From Bacillota bacterium (GTDB taxonomy: Bacteria > Bacillota > Clostridia > Lachnospirales > Lachnospiraceae): DNA of 64,000 bases. Below the pieces are notes generated by a model that saw nothing but the letters and a program-made list of their open reading frames with translations, did no database searches and had not been told where the DNA came from. Numbering within the stretch: position 1 is the first letter of the stretch; every line of letters begins with the position of its first letter. Both the position numbers and the translations under genes were made by a program. The stretch spans positions 124,001 to 188,000 of the forward strand of contig JAEZZQ010000016.1 in NCBI GenBank assembly GCA_023442465.1, in the 5' to 3' direction. Below are positions 33,581 to 42,017 of the stretch, one piece after another.

Positions 33581-35356
33581 TCAAATCACATGATATTCCT
33601 TCAATAACTTTTCAATATCTGTACCTGCTATTTTTTTCAGGGCTTCTTTAACCACTATCTTTTCTACGAATCCCAGCTTCATATCGGTGGCTTTCTTACC
33701 GTCGCGAAGCTGAACGGTAGCATTTAACAAATCCCGTACATCGTATACGCTTCCCCATACCTCAGGTACGCCCCGGTCGATATTCAACAAGGTATAAACC
33801 GCCTCCATGCCGGTACGGATGGAATACTCGGTAGTAAAGATGGTATCCCGCTTCGTCTCCGCAAACTGGCCGAGGAAAGCGACGTTAACGGCGCCCTGGG
33901 GCACTACGTCCGGACGGTCTCCGTATGCGCGGGGCATGAAGAACGCTGTGATATACGGCATCATACAAGGTACGGTATTTGCACTGTTTTCAGCCATATC
34001 CTCAATTTCTTTTTCCGGTACACCGATATGATATAACCACTCCATACATATTTCTTTGCCAGTGCAATCCCGCATGGGTTTCTTCACATAATCGCCGGGT
34101 TTATCGGAAAATAAACCGTATACCCAGACAAGGAGCTGATCCTTAGGCTGATTGCGAAACTGCGGCTGACGGTTGATGGTCCAGCTCAAAAGCCATGAGG
34201 AATCCTTTACGGTGACAATTCCTCCGGTAACTACTTTGCCCGAGAAGGGGTCCCGCTTACAAATGTTCTGAATGTAAGGAACGATGCGCTGATCGAGGGT
34301 GTTGACAGTAGCACTCATCCAGTTTGACTGTTCCGGATCATAACAGAATTTATCCGGACGGCCGAAGGCCTTGTCCTGAGCCGCAATCTTACGCCACATA
34401 TCCCAACCGCCGCCGGCTTTGATTTCTGTCTGATAGGCTGCCGGTGTATTCTGGTCACCGATGGTCGAGTTCTCCACACAGCCGCCGTTCGTGATAAATA
34501 CAAGATCATTTTCAGTAAGGTCTATATTCTCTTCTTTACCGTCTCTGATCACCTCTATGCTCGTAGCTTGTTTTCTGCCCCCGGCGCAGTTAAATTTCAC
34601 ATTTACGACCTTGACACCGTAGTGGAACTGTACGCCAAAGCCTTCCAGATATTTTATCATAGGAAGAATCATGGATTCATACTGGTTGTATTTGGTGAAA
34701 CGCAGAGCCTTGAAGTCGGGCAAGCCGCCAATATGATGGATAAAGCGCTGAATATAGAGCTTCATCTCCAAAGCACTGTGCCAGTTTTCGAAAGCGAACA
34801 TGGTACGCCAATACATCCAGAAATTAGAATCCAGTACCTCGCTGTCAAATACATCGGTAATACGTTTGTCCTGAAGCTCTTCATTGGCTGTGAAAAACAG
34901 CTTCATAATCTCCATGGCACCCTTGTCCGAAATATCGAATTTCCCTTCCGTATTGGCATCCTCTCCGCGATTTAACGTAGCCCGGCAAAGAGAATAGTTA
35001 GGGTCCTCTTTATTCAGCCAGTAGTATTCATCGAGTACGGAGACACCTTCCGTTTCAATGGATGGAATGGAACGGAACAAATCCCACATGCACTCAAAAT
35101 GGTTGTCCATCTCGCGGCCGCCTCTCATAACATAACCAACATTTTCATACTGATAGCCGTCGCAGGCTCCTCCGGGAATAGGGTCCTTTTCCAGAACATG
35201 GACATGTTTTCCCGCCATTTGTCCGTCTCTGACAAGAAAGCAGGCCGCTGCAAGCGCTGCAAGGCCGCTGCCGACTATATACGCCGATTTTCCGTCCACT
35301 CCCTCCGGCTTTAAAGGGCGGGCGAACGCTTCATAATTACCACTTGAATAATACAT
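33581..35356 (-). CDS. ohyA: Oleate hydratase
   Basis: A 591-residue FAD enzyme (from ATG 35356, AGGAGG eight bases upstream) that adds water to the cis-9 double bond of oleic acid, giving 10-hydroxystearate, a detoxification reaction of gut anaerobes. Family marks: YIVGSGLAALAAACFLVRDG (FAD site, about 27-46), HVLEKDPIPGGACDG, GGREMDNHFECMWDLF with the acidic residue used in catalysis, and NGGCVENSTIGD. Once called myosin-cross-reactive antigen. Length is typical. A TetR gene lies just upstream on the same strand and probably controls it. Confidence 0.95.
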   Translation of the reverse strand: MYYSSGNYEAFARPLKPEGVDGKSAYIVGSGLAALAAACFLVRDGQMAGKHVHVLEKDPIPGGACDGYQYENVGYVMRGGREMDNHFECMWDLFRSIPSIETEGVSVLDEYYWLNKEDPNYSLCRATLNRGEDANTEGKFDISDKGAMEIMKLFFTANEELQDKRITDVFDSEVLDSNFWMYWRTMFAFENWHSALEMKLYIQRFIHHIGGLPDFKALRFTKYNQYESMILPMIKYLEGFGVQFHYGVKVVNVKFNCAGGRKQATSIEVIRDGKEENIDLTENDLVFITNGGCVENSTIGDQNTPAAYQTEIKAGGGWDMWRKIAAQDKAFGRPDKFCYDPEQSNWMSATVNTLDQRIVPYIQNICKRDPFSGKVVTGGIVTVKDSSWLLSWTINRQPQFRNQPKDQLLVWVYGLFSDKPGDYVKKPMRDCTGKEICMEWLYHIGVPEKEIEDMAENSANTVPCMMPYITAFFMPRAYGDRPDVVPQGAVNVAFLGQFAETKRDTIFTTEYSIRTGMEAVYTLLNIDRGVPEVWGSVYDVRDLLNATVQLRDGKKATDMKLGFVEKIVVKEALKKIAGTDIEKLLKEYHVI

Positions 35357-35437
35357 AATCATAACCTCCTGTATAATTTATTTCCTTTTGATAGTTATAT
35401 GCTAACAATTCTTTTTCAATCTCACAATAAACAGAAA

Positions 35438-35470
35438 TCCCTCCGTGATAAGATTTTTATCACAGAGGGA
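35438..35470 (-). terminator. Terminator of the upstream TetR gene
   Basis: TCCCTCCGTGATA (35438-35450) / TATCACAGAGGGA (35458-35470). On the minus strand the single odd pair is a G-U wobble, and TTT follows. Confidence 0.75.
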
Positions 35471-35489
35471 GAATTTGTAAAAAGTTTTA

Positions 35490-36071
35490 TCATTTTTTAG
35501 AATTTGATGTACTTTTATCCGTACGGTAGCTTTCCAAAGCATTAGAAATATTTCCATGCACGAGAATCGCCAGGCGGTCAATGATAGCCTGCGGGTTCTC
35601 CCGCATATCTTTTTTGATCCAATCTAACAGGAGACCGACAAATGCAAATTTATAAAAATCGGCGATAAATTTCTTATCCTCATCCCGGACAGTCATCCCG
35701 TCAGCCTTCTCATCCACAACAGCAATCATCAGATCATAGGTCAGCTTATACAAATAAATTTCCACCTGCTCTCTGCTGACAGAGTGATAGACATTCATGA
35801 TAAACGGCTTGTTCGCCAAAACAGCCTCAAAAATCTGCAAAAAGCCCTGCTGCCAAGTGTCATAGGTCCTCTTCCCTTCCAGGGCCTTAGTCGCATCTTC
35901 CACGCAGGACCACTCCACAAGATCATAAATATCCTTGAAATGATAGTAAAAGGTCATGCGGTTGATGCCGCAGTCCTCGGCAATGTCGTTAATCGTAATT
36001 TTATCCAAAGGCTTCTTCAAAAGCAGGTTTTTAAGTGATGCTTCCAGAGCCCGTTTTGTCGTTTGCGACAT
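35490..36071 (-). CDS. TetR/AcrR-family regulator near oleate hydratase
   Basis: A 193-residue protein starting MSQTTKRALEASLKNLLLKK, with the recognition helix region ITINDIAEDCGINRMTFYYH and FKDIYDLVEW, typical of the DhaS/TetR_C_33-like group. The C-terminal half has a hydrophobic ligand-pocket pattern (FIADFYKFAFVGLLLDWIKK). It lies upstream of ohyA on the same strand, separated by a terminator, and could sense fatty acids; that is inference. Confidence 0.88.
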   Translation of the reverse strand: MSQTTKRALEASLKNLLLKKPLDKITINDIAEDCGINRMTFYYHFKDIYDLVEWSCVEDATKALEGKRTYDTWQQGFLQIFEAVLANKPFIMNVYHSVSREQVEIYLYKLTYDLMIAVVDEKADGMTVRDEDKKFIADFYKFAFVGLLLDWIKKDMRENPQAIIDRLAILVHGNISNALESYRTDKSTSNSKK

Positions 36072-36115
36072 GAGGCAGCTCCTTTCCTAAGACAGTATCG
36101 GTTCATCAACAGGTG

Positions 36116-36167
36116 CGTTACTCGTTACTGTTCACACAGTAGTCGGAGTGAACAGTAACCGTTATTC
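36116..36167. repeat. Collapsed 36-bp type-A element (36124-36159) with near-perfect target duplication
   Basis: Both complete 12-bp ends, GTTACTGTTCAC and GTGAACAGTAAC, are present, separated by only 12 bases, so the internal hairpins have been lost. CGTTACTC (36116-36123) and CGTTATTC (36160-36167) flank it: 7 of 8 bases match. The right copy overlaps the stop codon of the rhodanese/TtcA-like gene. Confidence 0.85.
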
Positions 36168-37343
36168 TTCTATTTTATCATAATTATCTAAGAAATTGTG
36201 AACAATACCATTTTCTTTATAAGCGACGATTGTACTTAGGTTTACATTTTCCATGCTCTTAAAAATATTGCCCTCTACATATGGGTTCACTTTCTTAAGC
36301 TGCTTGATCAGCTCCTTGATCTCCATTCGCTTAGAGCCCATACTTCCGTCACTTCGGCAGGTAGTGCAATTGTCTGTGAAGCGGCAGGCACATTGAATAA
36401 AGTGCAGATTATTATAATCTCTCCAGTGCTTAATGTCATCCTCGCGAATGAGATACATCGGGCGTATCAGCTCCATGCCTTCGAAGTTGGTGCTGTGGAG
36501 CTTCGGCATCATAGTCTGTACCTGCCCGCCGTATAGCATTCCCATCAATATCGTCTCAATGACATCGTCGTAATGATGCCCCAAAGCGATTTTGTTGCAG
36601 CCAAGCTCCTTTGCCTTGCTGTACAAATAGCCCCTGCGCATTCTCGCGCAGAGATAGCAGGGAGATTTCTCCACTTCATAGACGGATTCAAAAATATTCG
36701 TTTCAAAAACAGTAATAGGAACCTTTAACAATCCGGCGTTATTCTCGATCACTTTACGGTTCGTCTCATTATAGCCCGGATCCATTACAAGAAATACCAG
36801 CTCGAAAGGAAATTTATTATGCCGTTTCAGCTCCTGAAACAGCTTAGCCATGAGCATGGAATCTTTGCCGCCGGATATACATACGGCAATTTTATCCCCC
36901 TCTTTTACCAGCTCATAGGTGTTTATTGCCTTGGCAAATCTGGAAAAAAGTGCTTTGTGGAACTTCTTTTTAATGCTTTTTTCAATTTCTCCACATCTGG
37001 CTTCCTCTGCACCTTCCCTGTCCGCTTCTTTTTCTAAAGAGGACAGAAGCCATGCACCATAGCCGCTTTGCAGGTTATATGCTTCAAAACCGCGCGCATT
37101 CAAAAGTCCTGCCGCGTCCGCGCTGATAATTCCTTTTCCGCAGTATAATATAATCTTTTTATCCTTCGGCAGCTCATAATCTCCCTGTTCTATCCGGCTC
37201 ATACCGATATTTACCGCCCCGGGTATGTATCCGTGTCCGAAGGATATTTCATCCCTCACATCAACCAGCATGTAATCCTGTTTTTCCAGTTCTTCCAGCT
37301 GCGCAATTGTGATATCTATTCCTTGTCCCATATCAATAATCAT
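36162..37343 (-). CDS. Rhodanese / TtcA-like PP-loop ATPase fusion
   Basis: From ATG 37343 the product is 393 residues. The N-terminal rhodanese domain (about 10-105) has MLVDVRDEISFGHGYIPGAV and the sulfur-carrying Cys in ILYCGKGIISADA. The C-terminal part is a PP-loop ATPase of the TtcA/TilS group with AVCISGGKDSMLMAK, SPCYLCARMRRGYLY and a further Cys set in CACRFTDNCTTCRSDGS. Such proteins make 2-thiolated tRNA bases; a rhodanese could supply the sulfur. The start overlaps the tcdA stop (ATGA), linking it with another tRNA-modification gene. Exact target base unknown. Confidence 0.85.
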   Translation of the reverse strand: MIIDMGQGIDITIAQLEELEKQDYMLVDVRDEISFGHGYIPGAVNIGMSRIEQGDYELPKDKKIILYCGKGIISADAAGLLNARGFEAYNLQSGYGAWLLSSLEKEADREGAEEARCGEIEKSIKKKFHKALFSRFAKAINTYELVKEGDKIAVCISGGKDSMLMAKLFQELKRHNKFPFELVFLVMDPGYNETNRKVIENNAGLLKVPITVFETNIFESVYEVEKSPCYLCARMRRGYLYSKAKELGCNKIALGHHYDDVIETILMGMLYGGQVQTMMPKLHSTNFEGMELIRPMYLIREDDIKHWRDYNNLHFIQCACRFTDNCTTCRSDGSMGSKRMEIKELIKQLKKVNPYVEGNIFKSMENVNLSTIVAYKENGIVHNFLDNYDKIEE

Positions 37344-38119
37344 GTCCTTCCAATTCCTGTAGTGTCCGGGCCGCATATATCTTTTATGACTTCTCCGGCA
37401 AGAATCAATCCGGCCACCGAGGGCACGAAAGCTACGCTTCCCGGAATATCCCGTCTTTCCGTGCATTTATGCGCCGCTCCGGGAGGGCAGATACATTGAG
37501 TTCTGCAGCTGATTGCCATATCCTCTATTGGCCTTGTAGGCTTTTCCTTGGAATAGACTACCTTCAGCCGTCCGATTCCTCTTTTTTTCAATTCCCGCCT
37601 CATTACCTTTGCGAGGGGGCACATAGAGGTATGATAAATGTCATCTACCTCGAATTTCGTCGCATCCAGCTTGTTCCCTGCTCCCATGCAGCTTATAATC
37701 GGAACTCCCGACTCATTAGCACGTACCACAAGGTCAAGTTTAGCCGTCACGGTATCCACTGCGTCGACTACGTACGAATAAGACGTAAAATCGAAATCAC
37801 CGGCATTCTCCGGAAGGTAAAAACACTTGTGTACATTTACCTCCGCCTTAGGGTTAATCTCCAATATACGTTCTTTCATCACATCCACTTTATATTTTCC
37901 TATCGTCTTATAAGTTGCGATAAGCTGTCTGTTTAAGTTGGTAAGACAAACCTTGTCATCGTCAATTAAATCGAAGCTTTTTATGCCGCTTCGAACCAAG
38001 GCTTCCACAGCAAAGCCTCCGACCCCTCCGATGCCGAATATGGCAACCCGGGCGTTTTGCAGTCTGTTCATCGCCTCTTCGCCTAATAATAATTGTGTTC
38101 TCGAAAATTGGTTTAACAT
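37340..38119 (-). CDS. tcdA: tRNA threonylcarbamoyladenosine dehydratase
   Basis: A 259-residue E1-like enzyme with the nucleotide site AIFGIGGVGGFAVEALVRSG (31-50 region), DDDKVCLTNLNRQLIA and a conserved Cys in CMGAGNK. TcdA (CsdL/YgdL) converts N6-threonylcarbamoyladenosine at tRNA position 37 to the cyclic form using ATP. The family length is about 250-270. It is translationally coupled to the rhodanese/TtcA-like gene. Confidence 0.93.
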   Translation of the reverse strand: MLNQFSRTQLLLGEEAMNRLQNARVAIFGIGGVGGFAVEALVRSGIKSFDLIDDDKVCLTNLNRQLIATYKTIGKYKVDVMKERILEINPKAEVNVHKCFYLPENAGDFDFTSYSYVVDAVDTVTAKLDLVVRANESGVPIISCMGAGNKLDATKFEVDDIYHTSMCPLAKVMRRELKKRGIGRLKVVYSKEKPTRPIEDMAISCRTQCICPPGAAHKCTERRDIPGSVAFVPSVAGLILAGEVIKDICGPDTTGIGRT

Positions 38120-38206
38120 TCTATTTATCTACTTTCTATATTGTTACTATGTTCTTAGTCGGCTTTAAGATTAAAACATAGTCCCACGATTTGTCAAGTA
38201 GATATT

Positions 38207-38245
38207 AAAATGAGCGAAGGCAGATGTACTGCTTTCGCTCATTTT
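38207..38245. terminator. Terminator downstream of the GRPKKP protein gene
   Basis: AAAATGAGCGAA (38207-38218) / TTCGCTCATTTT (38234-38245), with an inner GCAG/CTGC pairing and T-rich ends. Confidence 0.85.
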
Positions 38246-38289
38246 TATGTGATGCGCCAAGTATATTTCACAATGCACATCTATCAGAC

Positions 38290-38517
38290 TTACTTTTTCT
38301 GGGATATGTAGGCTTCAATCGCCTCCGTTATTTCATCGGTGTTCAAGCCCGACGTATTAAGTAGGTCACTCAAGCTTTCCAAATCTTTCAGCTTCTTTTC
38401 ATTATACAAGGCTTCTAACTCGCTTTGCTCTGATTTGATTCTTGTCTGTAAACTTGATATTAATGCTTCTTTTTCCGCAATTCTATCTTCCAGCGGTTTT
38501 TTCGGTCTCCCTGCCAT
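38290..38517 (-). CDS. Small coiled-coil protein with AT-hook-like N-terminus
   Basis: A 75-residue protein: MAGRPKKPLEDRIAEKEALI, then a heptad-like stretch (SSLQTRIKSEQSELEALYNE) and a helical end. GRPKKP resembles an AT-hook. Related small proteins are often on mobile or plasmid DNA, but I cannot name a family. A GGAGG site precedes the ATG. Confidence 0.7.
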   Translation of the reverse strand: MAGRPKKPLEDRIAEKEALISSLQTRIKSEQSELEALYNEKKLKDLESLSDLLNTSGLNTDEITEAIEAYISQKK

Positions 38518-38847
38518 ACTCTACCTCCAATAATAAATTCGATTATTGTATAATATATGGACAGGTTTGGGAAAATATACATATCTTCTATTAATTAAAT
38601 TTAAAAAATCCCTATGGAAATACTTAGCTTTCCAAACTTCTCAATCCTTACTATCCGATATGCCCTGCAATTAATATAGTTTTACTTCTGCTTTTAGAAG
38701 CACATTATAAATATAACGGGAAATACTTCCTTTATACGTACTTTTACTAAAAGTATTTGTCATATATTATTCTAATATGATACCCTTGTAACGCTCTGTA
38801 TATCTCGTATCCAGTTTCTAACAACTTTATGTGAATTTCTTGTTTGG
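38518..38847. other. AT-rich intergenic stretch without a gene
   Basis: No plausible coding frame. Near 38550 the minus-strand promoter region of the 75-residue gene contains an AATAATAAATT / AATTTATTATT-like dyad. Two small hairpins (CTTCTGCTTTTAGAAG near 38690 and ACTTTTACTAAAAGT near 38742) may be remnants of terminators. Confidence 0.6.
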
Positions 38848-38893
38848 TAATTTAAGGTACTAAAATAAGCATATTCACCAACTATTTCAGTCA
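38848..38893. repeat. 46-bp direct repeat, left copy
   Basis: TAATTTAAGG ... CCAACTATTTCAGTCA; 41 of 46 bases match 41972-42017. This copy includes the stop codon and last codons of the MFS gene. Confidence 0.85.
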
Positions 38894-40317
38894 TGATTAT
38901 TGCTTTTTCTTTTACTTAAACGAATAGCCGTTAAAATAGCACCAACCGCACAAACACTTGCGGCTGACATATAAGCCCCTTTCATTCCATAGATAAATGC
39001 ATCATCCCTGCCTTCAATATAGGTTGAAACCTCATAACCGATTATATTGCTCATTCTGCCATAGAGAATAAGAATAGCCATGGCAATACCGGTAATCATT
39101 CCAAGATTTCTAACCAGTGCATTTACACTGCCTACAATACCCAGCATATTCTTTGGGGCATTAGATAAAATCAGGGAATTATTAGGAGACTGAAACAAGC
39201 CGTTTCCAATGGACATAATAACAATATAAATAATAAGGATATATAAACTGGTATGTGCTGTTAAAGTGGACATTAAAAATAAACCGACACTGTTTATCGA
39301 TAATCCTATAAAGGTTAAAATTTCCGAACCGATTTTGTCAGATAATGCTCCGCTTAGAGGAGCCACTACAGCCAGCACTACCGGAAATACCATCATGATC
39401 AGTCCGGTAAAACTGGGTGAAAACTTTAGGGTATTTTGAAGATAAAAGGGTTGAATAATTGTTAAACTGTTGATGGCGATAAAGGATATAAATCCACAAA
39501 ATATGCTGAGAGAAAATAGCTTATTCTGAAACAGCTTTAGCTGTAAAAGAGGTACCTCCGTCTTATTTTCAACAATAATAAATGTAACAAATGATAACAC
39601 AAATAAAATAAAACCGCCAATGATATATGGATGTCTATAACCATAATCTTCACCTATTAGCAGGGAGCCGAAGAGGGATACGATTGCAATGGCAAAAAGC
39701 AATGCACCTTTAACATCCAGTTTTTCATTCGAATTTTCGACTGATTTAGGAAGCAGGCGGAACGAAAGGAGATATACGATGATACCGATAGGAACATTAA
39801 TTAAAAAGATGTAATTCCACTCCAGAGAACCTACAATGAAGCCTCCTATGGGTGGGCCTGCCAAAGAACCAAGAGCCACAAAAGTACCGTTAATCCCCAG
39901 AGCCCTTCCTCTTTCCTGAGGAGGGAATACCTGTGTTATAATACCCTGGTTAGCAGACATGGTACCGGCAGCACCGATAGCCTGTACAACTCTTGCGAAG
40001 AGCAGAAAAGGAAAAGAGCCTGCAATACCGCAGATAAGGGAGCCTATGGTAAATATTATAATACCAAAGTTAAAAACCTTGGTTTTTCCTATAATATCAC
40101 CCAGTCTGCCGAAAATTAATATGGTACCGGCAATTACCAGCAAATAAATAGAAACTACCCATGAAATAGCTTCTGTACTTATGCACAATTTTTTTGCCAT
40201 AGTAGGTAACGCAACATTAACAATACTGCCGTCTAAAGTTCCCATAAAGGTCATTAATGCGATATTAAATAAAATAATATTTCTTTTCTTATAAAATTTA
40301 TCGTCTGCCTGATTCAT
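38887..40317 (-). CDS. MFS drug-efflux transporter, DHA2 (14-helix) family
   Basis: A 476-residue membrane protein with MTFMGTLDGSIVNVALPTMA (motif D1 of DHA2 transporters), FGRLGDIIGKTKVFNFGI (motif A) and a motif C-like segment GINGTFVALGSLAGPPIGG. It should export drugs or toxic compounds with proton exchange. The start follows the MarR-type remnant directly (TAA-ATG), so the pump was presumably controlled by that repressor. Codon use and base composition are clearly more AT-rich than the surrounding core genes. Confidence 0.92.
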   Translation of the reverse strand: MNQADDKFYKKRNIILFNIALMTFMGTLDGSIVNVALPTMAKKLCISTEAISWVVSIYLLVIAGTILIFGRLGDIIGKTKVFNFGIIIFTIGSLICGIAGSFPFLLFARVVQAIGAAGTMSANQGIITQVFPPQERGRALGINGTFVALGSLAGPPIGGFIVGSLEWNYIFLINVPIGIIVYLLSFRLLPKSVENSNEKLDVKGALLFAIAIVSLFGSLLIGEDYGYRHPYIIGGFILFVLSFVTFIIVENKTEVPLLQLKLFQNKLFSLSIFCGFISFIAINSLTIIQPFYLQNTLKFSPSFTGLIMMVFPVVLAVVAPLSGALSDKIGSEILTFIGLSINSVGLFLMSTLTAHTSLYILIIYIVIMSIGNGLFQSPNNSLILSNAPKNMLGIVGSVNALVRNLGMITGIAMAILILYGRMSNIIGYEVSTYIEGRDDAFIYGMKGAYMSAASVCAVGAILTAIRLSKRKSNNHD

Positions 40318-40653
40318 TTAGTCACTTTCCTCATTTTCTAATCTGTATTTTTTTATATTCCCCAAAACCTTGCTTAAAAGATCTGTAATATTATCTTTTT
40401 CTTCTTCCGTAAGGTTCTGTGTCATAATTTCATTCCATATACCCAATTCTTCTTTCATGGCTGGAATAATGGCTTTTGCTTTGTCGGTTAAATAAAGACA
40501 GTACGCCCTGGAATCTTTCGTATTGGTTTCTTTTCTTATATAATCTAAATCAATTAGCTTTTTTATTCTTTTTCTGCACCGGATAAATAATTTTCTTTTT
40601 TTCTTATTATTTTTCTCTTCCCTGCACATACTAACCAGAAAACAGGAGGTCAT
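40318..40653 (-). pseudogene. MarR-family regulator, N-terminally truncated
   Basis: The C-terminal portion is a clear MarR winged helix: RIKKLIDLDYIRKETNTKDS, then RAYCLYLTDKAKAIIPAMKE and NLTEEEKDNITDLLSKVLGN. The preceding 40 residues are a Lys/Asn-rich run with no sign of helices 1-4, and nothing upstream restores them because a plus-strand gene begins at 40658. The normal length is 140-150 residues; this is at most 111. It is therefore probably a remnant, leaving the MFS gene without its repressor. Confidence 0.65.
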
Positions 40654-40657
40654 TCAT

Positions 40658-40840
40658 ATGAAAGCAACCGATAAAGATAAACCCATCTCTACCGTACCCT
40701 CCGGCACCTGGGAGGCCACACCATCCAAACAACATTTTAAGAAACCGGGTTCTTTAACAACCGATCTGCAAAACAACGGTTATCCAGCAGGACCATTTCC
40801 AGAGACTGAATCCCCTGGAAACAAACCGAGAGAAGATTAA
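40658..40840 (+). CDS. Small proline-rich hypothetical protein
   Basis: A 60-residue hydrophilic protein: MKATDKDKPISTVPSGTWEA, TPSKQHFKKPGSLTTDLQNN and a Pro-rich end. GGAGG lies seven bases before the ATG. I recognise no domain. Its base composition is richer in GC than its neighbours, and it is the only plus-strand gene in the accessory segment. It could be a spurious frame, but the ribosome site is good. Confidence 0.5.
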   Translation: MKATDKDKPISTVPSGTWEATPSKQHFKKPGSLTTDLQNNGYPAGPFPETESPGNKPRED

Positions 40841-40959
40841 ATCTCCCGGTACATAATCCGCCTCCCCCGCCGCACTGTGCAGCTTGCGCTTATTAACATT
40901 TTTTGCATAGTTCGATACATCACACTAATCTATATTTTCCATCTTATTACCCCTGAACT

Positions 40960-41418
40960 CTATTCGATATCCACATACTCAATTATCTTATCCGTAAATA
41001 ATAATCCATCTAAATGGTCAATTTCATGGCAAAGACACTTTGCAAGTTCGTCATATGCCTCAATAGTAATGGCTTCCCCGTTTTCGTCAAGCGCCTTAAC
41101 CAATACTCTTTTTGGTCTCAGCACTTTGCCCCATATACCGGGATAGCTTAAGCAACCCTCAATAACAAGTTGATCTCCTTCGGATTCAACAATTTGAGGA
41201 TTCACCAACTTTAATAAACCTTGTCCCATATCAGCGACAACTAAGCGGCGCAATATTCCAACTTGACATGCGGCTAATCCTCCTCCATTTTGTGTATTAT
41301 ACATTGTCTCTGCCATATCATTAAGGATTTCTCTGATATGGTCATCAACCTTATCCACAGGTTTACTTATTTTATGTAAAAATTGATCATCAAACGTTCT
41401 AATCTCTCTGAGTGCCAT
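40960..41418 (-). CDS. def: Peptide deformylase
   Basis: From ATG 41418 (GGAGG seven bases upstream) the product is 152 residues: MALREIRTFDDQFLHKISKP. The three motifs are GGGLAACQVG (normally GxGLAAPQ; Pro replaced by Cys), EGCLSYPG with the metal-binding Cys, and CHEIDHLDG with the two metal-binding His and catalytic Glu. It removes the formyl group from new proteins. It overlaps the XRE gene by 20 bases and probably forms a two-gene operon with it. It is likely a second, accessory deformylase, since core def genes usually sit beside fmt or priA. Confidence 0.92.
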   Translation of the reverse strand: MALREIRTFDDQFLHKISKPVDKVDDHIREILNDMAETMYNTQNGGGLAACQVGILRRLVVADMGQGLLKLVNPQIVESEGDQLVIEGCLSYPGIWGKVLRPKRVLVKALDENGEAITIEAYDELAKCLCHEIDHLDGLLFTDKIIEYVDIE

Positions 41419-41653
41419 ATGCATACCTCCTGCTGATATCTGCACGGGATTTTCGCTCGCTTTCTTCAAATAGAAAAACGCTTTCAATTGGTTCATTGAA
41501 AACTTGGGCAATGTCATACGCAAGCCATATGGAAGGCTCATTTTTTTCTGTTTCAATTGCATTGATAGCCTGTCTTGATGTTCCGACTTTTTCACCCAAC
41601 TGTTCTTGTGTCATACCAAATGCCTCTCGTAATTGTCGAACTTTATTTTTCAT
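41399..41653 (-). CDS. XRE-family transcriptional regulator
   Basis: An 84-residue protein: MKNKVRQLREAFGMTQEQLG, EKVGTSRQAINAIETEKNEP and SIWLAYDIAQVFNEPIESVF are a complete Cro/C1 helix-turn-helix of the YozG-like group. The tail (SERKSRADISRRYAYG) overlaps the def start. GGAGGTG precedes the ATG. Paired sites at its promoter point to autoregulation. Confidence 0.92.
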   Translation of the reverse strand: MKNKVRQLREAFGMTQEQLGEKVGTSRQAINAIETEKNEPSIWLAYDIAQVFNEPIESVFLFEESERKSRADISRRYAYGTQRD

Positions 41654-41675
41654 TATGTTTGTTCACCTCCGGATA

Positions 41676-41739
41676 TGTCACGTTAACCTTACAATCAAAT
41701 ACTAGCATATTACCATTTCGTTGTCAACCTAACCTTACA
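41676..41739 (-). promoter_or_regulatory. XRE-def promoter with two 18-bp direct operator-like sites
   Basis: Minus strand TTGACA (41722-41727), 17-base spacer, TAGTAT (41699-41704). On the plus strand TGTCACGTTAACCTTACA (41676-41693) and TGTCAACCTAACCTTACA (41722-41739) match at 15 of 18 positions and are 46 bases apart, one covering the -35 and one beyond the -10. Confidence 0.75.
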
Positions 41740-41971
41740 TATAGTGAAAATCTTACCCTCTAATGGCTGCCTTTGATTCTTAGACATAATAAAAGAGACT
41801 ACACACATAACTCGTACGGCCTCGTCACTTACCTTCTCCACTCTCTATTTTTTCCGACTAAAAAAGTCTTTATCAATCTATGTGATAGGCGCATGAATCT
41901 TCCTTCATAATTTTTGTTTGACAAATGAAAGCGATATTTTATAATGCCATAATGCGCTATAACTTGCCTGA
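41740..41971. other. Intergenic region without a gene
   Basis: AT-rich, no convincing coding frame or stable hairpin. Together with 42018-42144 it forms the gap between the XRE promoter and metA. Confidence 0.5.
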
Positions 41972-42017
41972 TAATTTAAGGCATTAAAATAAACATATAT
42001 ACCAACTATTTCAGTCA
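41972..42017. repeat. 46-bp direct repeat, right copy
   Basis: Matches 38848-38893 at 41 of 46 positions. Here no MFS gene lies before it, so it is either a duplication end or the last trace of a second pump gene. Confidence 0.85.

Noticed and set aside
38848..42017. Insertion sequence or composite transposon
   Set aside because: No transposase, integrase or inverted ends; the 46-bp repeats are direct, imperfect and partly coding.
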